From contig CADBKS010000062.1 of assembly GCA_902795255.1 (NCBI GenBank), positions 1,537 to 19,836 of the forward strand: a DNA stretch of 18,300 nt, read 5' to 3'. Below, one piece after another: positions 14,222-18,300 of the stretch. This DNA comes from an uncultured Chloroflexota bacterium (GTDB lineage: Bacteria; Chloroflexota; Anaerolineae; Anaerolineales; Anaerolineaceae). The notes under the pieces are model-generated. The model had not been told where the DNA came from, made no database searches, and worked only from the letters and a program-made list of their open reading frames with translations. Both the position numbers and the translations under genes were made by a program. The first letter of the stretch is position 1. Every line of letters begins with the position of its first letter.

Positions 14222-15964
14222 TTACTGAATAACGCGGATACTGACCTTTCCGCCGTCGGAAGCACGTCCTTCCCGGTGGACCGACGCACCGACACGGCCG
14301 GAGATCTGTGCCATGGCCGTATCCACATAGACATTTGCGTTCTTATACGCACGGCCGCCATACCAGACACTTTGCCCGACATTACCGGCCGGCTGCAGAT
14401 TCAGCGTAACGCGTCCTGTTGTAGAGGATGAACCGGCCTGATCCGCATATCCACCCATGTAAACGGCATAGACCACCGAACCGGAAACATCCAGGTAAGC
14501 ATCCCTTACGACGGACTGAGCCCCCGATCCGAAAGCATAACCGCCGCCGGAAATACTCTGATCGATCGTGGCTCCCTGCATCACCGTCAGTGCTGCCGCG
14601 CCGTCGACCGCGGAATATCCGCCGTACAGAGCGGAACCGCCGGTATACAGCCAGCCGGTGGCATGTCCGCTGAATACCAGAGCAGAAGCCCCGACATGCG
14701 CGGATGCGGCAGAACCCTTAGCCTTGGACCCGGCAACGACCTTATTCACGGTTCCGGCAATATCCAGATAGGTACTGACCAGGTTGGACTGATTTCCAGT
14801 TCCAACGTTGGCACCGCCATAGATCGTGCCGTTGTTAAATACCACGCCGCTGGCGATCGTGGTCGGGATCCCGTTTGCGAAGAATCCGACATCTTCCGGC
14901 CAGGAGACTGTCGCCTTTCCGCTGGTGGTCATGACCAGCACGGAAAGAATGCCGCGATTGGCCGGGATCTCTACATCCACACTCTGCTGGATGCTTCCGG
15001 TTAGCTGGAAGACTACATTTCCGGCGTTATTCGGGATCAGGCTGACAGCGTCCGTAAAATTCCGTGCCTGCTGATTCGGTCCAATATTGATGACCGTTGT
15101 CTGTACGGCCAGATTCGGCATTTCCGGAATATTATTATTGCCGCCCCATTCAATAACGATCCCTGGGGTCGGTGTGGCGGTCGGAATCGGATCCAGCGTA
15201 TAAGCACCGATATTCGCGTTGCCGCCGTTTTCGGCAAGTCCGGCATTTTTATTCACGCTCCCGGCCGTGCCGATCGCGACCATATGTACGCCTCTAACCG
15301 GCGCAAAGCTGCTGAAGCCGCTCGCGTATCCACCACCGTATACTGCGGACGACACATTGGATCCATGCGTCAGGATCACACTTGACCGGGAACTGACATC
15401 AGCAGTGCCGCCGTTATAGGCGTAACCGCCGCCATGCACAATATTCGCACTGCCGTTCAGAATGATATTGGTGATCTTCACTGTGGAAACAGTCCCCATC
15501 CCCATGGCCAGGCCGCCTCCGATCACATAATCCGCGCTGCCGTTAACGACCAGGACAGATTCTGTAACCGTTTCTTTCTGTCCAAACTGAGCCACACATT
15601 TACCGCCGACCAAAAAGCCGTTGGAAAGGGTCACACCGCTTTCGAGCGTAAAAGGGACACCGTTTGCACAGATAACGCTGCCGTTCATCGATACGTTCAC
15701 CGGCGCTCCGGTATAAGAGGCCAGTGTAACAGAAGTCAGCCCTTTTATACCGGTCGGAAGTTCGGCCTGCTGCGTGATATTCACGTTTCCGGTCAGATAA
15801 ATGACTGCATTGCCCGCGTTTTCACGGATCGCCCCCATTGCTCCGGCCAGGTCATAAACACCGTTCTGACCGATAACGATGACCTGGTCCGCCACGGCGC
15901 AGGAAACCGTCCACAGCAGGACCGTCAGCAAAACAATAAAAATCGTCAGGAATTTTTTAGACAT
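14222..15964 (-). CDS. Secreted two-domain repeat protein (probable beta-helix / adhesin-like)
   Basis: A 580-residue protein; GAGGAG precedes the ATG. Residues 1-26 are a signal peptide, best cleaved after AVA (24-26). The mature protein is two homologous halves, ~27-255 and ~287-580. Each begins with a V-I-x-I-G-x-N segment, then NAGNxVxxLTG (49-59 and 313-323), ANGxPxTxxSGVxxxNG (100-116 and 363-379), and then many Gly-rich repeats of the GGGYA / YGG type. A TATPTP linker (262-267) and an acidic-polar hinge join the halves. Short beta-strand repeats ending in Gly-Gly suggest a parallel beta-helix. No catalytic residues are recognised; a surface or matrix role is inferred. It is the last gene of a likely operon, 23 bp after the methyltransferase. 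Confidence 0.8.
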   Translation of the reverse strand: MSKKFLTIFIVLLTVLLWTVSCAVADQVIVIGQNGVYDLAGAMGAIRENAGNAVIYLTGNVNITQQAELPTGIKGLTSVTLASYTGAPVNVSMNGSVICANGVPFTLESGVTLSNGFLVGGKCVAQFGQKETVTESVLVVNGSADYVIGGGLAMGMGTVSTVKITNIILNGSANIVHGGGYAYNGGTADVSSRSSVILTHGSNVSSAVYGGGYASGFSSFAPVRGVHMVAIGTAGSVNKNAGLAENGGNANIGAYTLDPIPTATPTPGIVIEWGGNNNIPEMPNLAVQTTVINIGPNQQARNFTDAVSLIPNNAGNVVFQLTGSIQQSVDVEIPANRGILSVLVMTTSGKATVSWPEDVGFFANGIPTTIASGVVFNNGTIYGGANVGTGNQSNLVSTYLDIAGTVNKVVAGSKAKGSAASAHVGASALVFSGHATGWLYTGGSALYGGYSAVDGAAALTVMQGATIDQSISGGGYAFGSGAQSVVRDAYLDVSGSVVYAVYMGGYADQAGSSSTTGRVTLNLQPAGNVGQSVWYGGRAYKNANVYVDTAMAQISGRVGASVHREGRASDGGKVSIRVIQ

Positions 15965-15987
15965 AATTGCTCCTCTTCTGATACCTG

Positions 15988-16746
15988 TCAGCTCTTTTTC
16001 AATCCGCAGTACAGGGAAAGGTTCCCCTCCATACCGTCCGAATAAAAAAATTCCGTGATCCGAAAACCCGCCTCCTGCGCGAGTTTTCCCAATTCTTTCT
16101 CAGTGAAAAGATGCACATAACGCAATCCCGGTTTTTCATTGCTGCCGCTCAGGTTAGCCCGCCAGTCCAGAAGCGTATCTCCCGGTTCCAGATCAGCCTC
16201 CGGGATCCCGGCTTCTTCCCACGGCCGGACACGTTTCATCAGCCGCGGGGAATCCTGAAACTGCCATACAGAGACACAGAATACGCCGCCGTCCTTCAGC
16301 AGGTCCCGCACCTGTGAAAAAATCCGAAGATGGTTTTCCCTGCCCGGGATATGATGCAGCGACGCCAGTGCCAGGATCCCGTCAAATGAACGGCCGGCGA
16401 AATTGTCCGGCCAGTTTTTATCCATCAAATCACCGGGAACATACCGGATGAGAAGTGTTTCACCGGAGAGAGCACCGGCACCTGTCCTCGCCTCATTGAG
16501 CAGCGGGGTGCTGAAATCCATCCCGGTATATGAACCGGATCGTCCCTGCTCCGCCCAGATCTTCCCCAGCGCACCGGAGCCGCAACCCAAATCAAGCCAG
16601 TCGGAAGGGCAGTCCCGCGGGATCAGTGTCAACAGCCGGCCGACGCCCGGCTGGATCCGCCTCCGGGTCGCGGCAAATGCCTCACCGTACTCATCATAAA
16701 AACGCCGGTTAAGCTCAAGAAGTTCCCCGGCGGTACCCGGCCCCAC
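15988..16746 (-). CDS. SAM-dependent methyltransferase resembling Trm9/ALKBH8 tRNA wobble-uridine enzymes
   Basis: A 252-residue protein that starts with GTG at 16746-16744, two bases after the sdaA stop, with ACGGGG as the only ribosome-binding-like sequence; translational coupling is likely. Motif I is LDLGCGSG (51-58), Asp77 follows strand 2 (GMDFST), and LALASLHHI (125-133) is the motif IV region. Three features recall the eukaryotic Trm9/ALKBH8 methyltransferases: the N-terminal RFYDEYGEAFAATRRR (15-30), the C-terminal GDTLLDW (189-195) and RYVHLFTEKEL (209-219). Those enzymes methylate 5-carboxymethyluridine at the tRNA wobble position. Membership of the methyltransferase fold is certain; the tRNA substrate is inference. 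Confidence 0.8.
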   Translation of the reverse strand: MGPGTAGELLELNRRFYDEYGEAFAATRRRIQPGVGRLLTLIPRDCPSDWLDLGCGSGALGKIWAEQGRSGSYTGMDFSTPLLNEARTGAGALSGETLLIRYVPGDLMDKNWPDNFAGRSFDGILALASLHHIPGRENHLRIFSQVRDLLKDGGVFCVSVWQFQDSPRLMKRVRPWEEAGIPEADLEPGDTLLDWRANLSGSNEKPGLRYVHLFTEKELGKLAQEAGFRITEFFYSDGMEGNLSLYCGLKKS

Positions 16747-16748
16747 GC

Positions 16749-17966
16749 CTATTCCCCGTGCGGGATCCGGAACACCTTGGCCAGCCCGCCTTCCGAAGTT
16801 TCACGGTACAGACTGGGCATATCGATCCCGGTATGCATCATGGCCGTTACAACATCATCAAAACTGACCCGGTGAGATCCGTCCGAAAACATCACGAACT
16901 GCGCGGAAAACAGCGCGGCATTCGCAGCAGCCGCATTCCGTTCAATGCAGGGGACCTGAACCAGACCTGCAACCGGGTCGCAGGTCAGCCCGAGATGGTG
17001 TTCCAGTCCGGATTCCGCAGCGTATTCGATCTGCCGGCTCGTACCTGAATAAAAATAAGAGGCGGCAGCAGCGGCCATCGCGCACGCAACGCCGATCTCA
17101 GCCTGACAGCCGGCCTCCGCACCGGAAATGGACCCGTTGTGCTTCACCACATTGCCAAATACCCCGGCAGTCGCAAGCGCGCGGAGAATATTTTCTTCCG
17201 TGATATCCATCTTCTTCTGGAAATAACGCAGAACAGCCGGCAAAACACCGCAGGACCCACAGGTCGGGGCAGTGACAATCCTGCCGCCGGTCGCATTTTC
17301 TTCGGAAACCGCCAGAGCGAAAGCCGTCATTGGCGTGGAATGGATAAATCCATCCCGGGTCAGCTGGCTTCTGCGAAAATAGAGGTTCGCTTTCCGTGTG
17401 ATCCCGAGCCCGCCGGGGATCACGCCTTCCTGACGCACCCCACGGTCCACCGCGTCACTCATCACATGCCAGATTTCCCGAAGATAATTCCAGATATCCG
17501 GGCCTTCGCATTCTTCGACATACTCCCAGAAATTCATTCCCGTCGCATACAGATGGTGCTGGATTTCATCCATATTCCTGTGCGGATAAATATTGCTGAC
17601 CGTTTCCGGCGGGATACGGTCACCCTTATCATCGATCCGGCCTCCGCCAACGGAATAAACTGTCCAGTCATCAATGACATTGCCGCCCTCATCAAAGGAT
17701 TCAAACTCCATCCCGTTCGGGTGATAGGGCAGGATGACATCCGGCTGCCAGATGATCTCCGTCCGGTCCGCACCAAGCACATCCAGGATGGCCTTATCCG
17801 TCATATGGCCTTTTCCCGTCGCGGCAAGACTCCCGTACAGCGTAACAAGGAATCGGTTGGCCTGTCTGTTTTTGGATAAAAAGTTTTCCGCAGCACTCTT
17901 AGGTCCCATGGTATGGCTGCTGCTCGGGCCGTACCCGATCCGGAATAAATGTCTGATCGTATCCAT
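16749..17966 (-). CDS. sdaA: L-serine ammonia-lyase (L-serine dehydratase), iron-sulfur type, single chain
   Basis: A 405-residue protein that converts L-serine to pyruvate and ammonia in the cytoplasm. The N-terminal part carries GPSSSHTMGP (13-22), the conserved substrate-binding loop. The C-terminal catalytic part carries APTCGSCG (233-240) and the [4Fe-4S] ligands Cys287 (EAGCQAE), Cys329 (LTCDPV) and Cys340 (VPCIERN), plus the KHNGSISGAE segment (275-284). Both alpha and beta parts are fused, as in the single-chain type, though at 405 residues it is somewhat shorter than the ~455 of E. coli SdaA. The enzyme family is oxygen-sensitive, fitting an anaerobe. The ATG at 17966 has only a weak GAGAGA upstream. 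It lies 24 bp after rdgB and 2 bp before the next gene, so it sits in an operon. Confidence 0.95.
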   Translation of the reverse strand: MDTIRHLFRIGYGPSSSHTMGPKSAAENFLSKNRQANRFLVTLYGSLAATGKGHMTDKAILDVLGADRTEIIWQPDVILPYHPNGMEFESFDEGGNVIDDWTVYSVGGGRIDDKGDRIPPETVSNIYPHRNMDEIQHHLYATGMNFWEYVEECEGPDIWNYLREIWHVMSDAVDRGVRQEGVIPGGLGITRKANLYFRRSQLTRDGFIHSTPMTAFALAVSEENATGGRIVTAPTCGSCGVLPAVLRYFQKKMDITEENILRALATAGVFGNVVKHNGSISGAEAGCQAEIGVACAMAAAAASYFYSGTSRQIEYAAESGLEHHLGLTCDPVAGLVQVPCIERNAAAANAALFSAQFVMFSDGSHRVSFDDVVTAMMHTGIDMPSLYRETSEGGLAKVFRIPHGE

Positions 17967-17990
17967 TGAATTCTCTCTGCTGAATGATTT

Positions 17991-18300
17991 TCAAATCTTC
18001 AAATAAGACTGAAGCAGCTGTGCAGCCTTTTTGACCGCGTTTCCACGGTGACTTACCGCATTCTTCTCATCTTCAGTCATTTCCGCAAGTGTTTTTCCCG
18101 CAGCGGGATAATAGAAAATCGGATCGTACCCGAAGCCGCTGTTTCCGCGTTCTTCCGGAATGATCTCACCCTCACAGGTCCCGGTCGTCAGTAAGGTCCG
18201 ATGTTTTTCCGGATCGACGATTGCGATCTCACAGACAAAGCGGGCCTTCCACGGCCGCTCCGCACCGGATTTTTTGATATTTTCCAGAAGATAGTCGCGG
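17991..18300 (-). CDS. rdgB: RdgB/HAM1 non-canonical purine NTP pyrophosphatase, C-terminal part (cut by window edge)
   Basis: Translating the minus strand from the right edge gives 102 residues ending in LLQSYLKI and a TGA at 17993-17991. It contains the family signatures SGFGYDPIF, the Lys-Thr-Leu-Ala-Glu-Met segment and SHRGNA, all typical of the C-terminal half of RdgB/HAM1. The enzyme removes XTP, ITP and dITP from the nucleotide pool by hydrolysis to the monophosphate. The N-terminal half and promoter lie beyond 18300. It is the first visible gene of the operon that continues with sdaA. Confidence 0.95.
   Translation of the reverse strand, partial: RDYLLENIKKSGAERPWKARFVCEIAIVDPEKHRTLLTTGTCEGEIIPEERGNSGFGYDPIFYYPAAGKTLAEMTEDEKNAVSHRGNAVKKAAQLLQSYLKI

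Noticed and set aside
15976..15984. Lipoprotein lipobox in the repeat protein (TVSC at residues 19-22)
   Set aside because: The -3 position is Thr, not Leu/Val/Ile, and an AVA signal peptidase I site follows directly, so secretion is more likely than lipidation.

Overview
The window looks like a piece of a bacterial chromosome from the Chloroflexota, most likely an Anaerolineae/Anaerolineales member. This is inference from gene style: a MurE-like ligase with the TAEDPRTE and GKGHEQSMCFGTTEY signatures I associate with Chloroflexota, membrane-anchored LysM and secreted NBR1-Ig-like proteins joined by Thr/Pro-rich (TPTP) linkers, and moderately high GC with AT-rich intergenic promoters. No rRNA, tRNA, CRISPR array, insertion sequence or integrase was recognised.

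Layout. (1) 1-975: the 3' part of an unrecognised gene whose C-terminus has been frameshifted by a perfect 22-bp tandem duplication, followed by about 220 bp of degenerate 7-bp tandem repeats (970-1181). (2) 1241-1678: a sigma70-like promoter, a yybP-ykoY-type manganese riboswitch with its terminator, and a 73-residue membrane protein with a His-rich tail. (3) 1470-3251 (minus): a polytopic GT-C-type membrane protein that converges with, and overlaps, the small gene. (4) 3451-4991: a Mur ligase gene (murE-like) broken by an internal deletion plus frameshift. (5) 5112-5825: a membrane-anchored double-LysM protein with a strong terminator. (6) 6025-8364: a 779-residue DUF4157 (eCIS-core) protein carrying a second, C-terminal HExxH...E zincin-like region and a poly-lysine tail. 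It stands alone between terminators. (7) 8514-9161 (minus): a secreted NBR1-Ig-like protein. (8) 9391-11004: a SAM methyltransferase and a NudC-like Nudix hydrolase in one operon. (9) 11177-14068: uvrA. (10) 14222-18300 (minus): a probable operon rdgB (cut by the window edge) - sdaA - Trm9-like methyltransferase - secreted two-domain repeat protein.

How the genes relate. Most of the window is housekeeping (nucleotide sanitation by RdgB and NudC, excision repair by UvrA, serine catabolism by SdaA) mixed with cell-surface genes (LysM, NBR1-Ig, GT-C protein, repeat protein). Two loci deserve most attention. One is the Mn-riboswitch-controlled His-rich microprotein, which is not one of the usual targets of this riboswitch (MntP, TerC/Alx, P-type ATPases). 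The other is the orphan DUF4157 protein, whose architecture (targeting-type N-terminal domain, helical spacer, second metallopeptidase-like domain, basic tail) resembles a delivered effector or toxin. Three genes (the first gene, murE, and possibly the GT-C gene) carry frame-disrupting lesions. These could be real decay or assembly error, and read-level data would decide.
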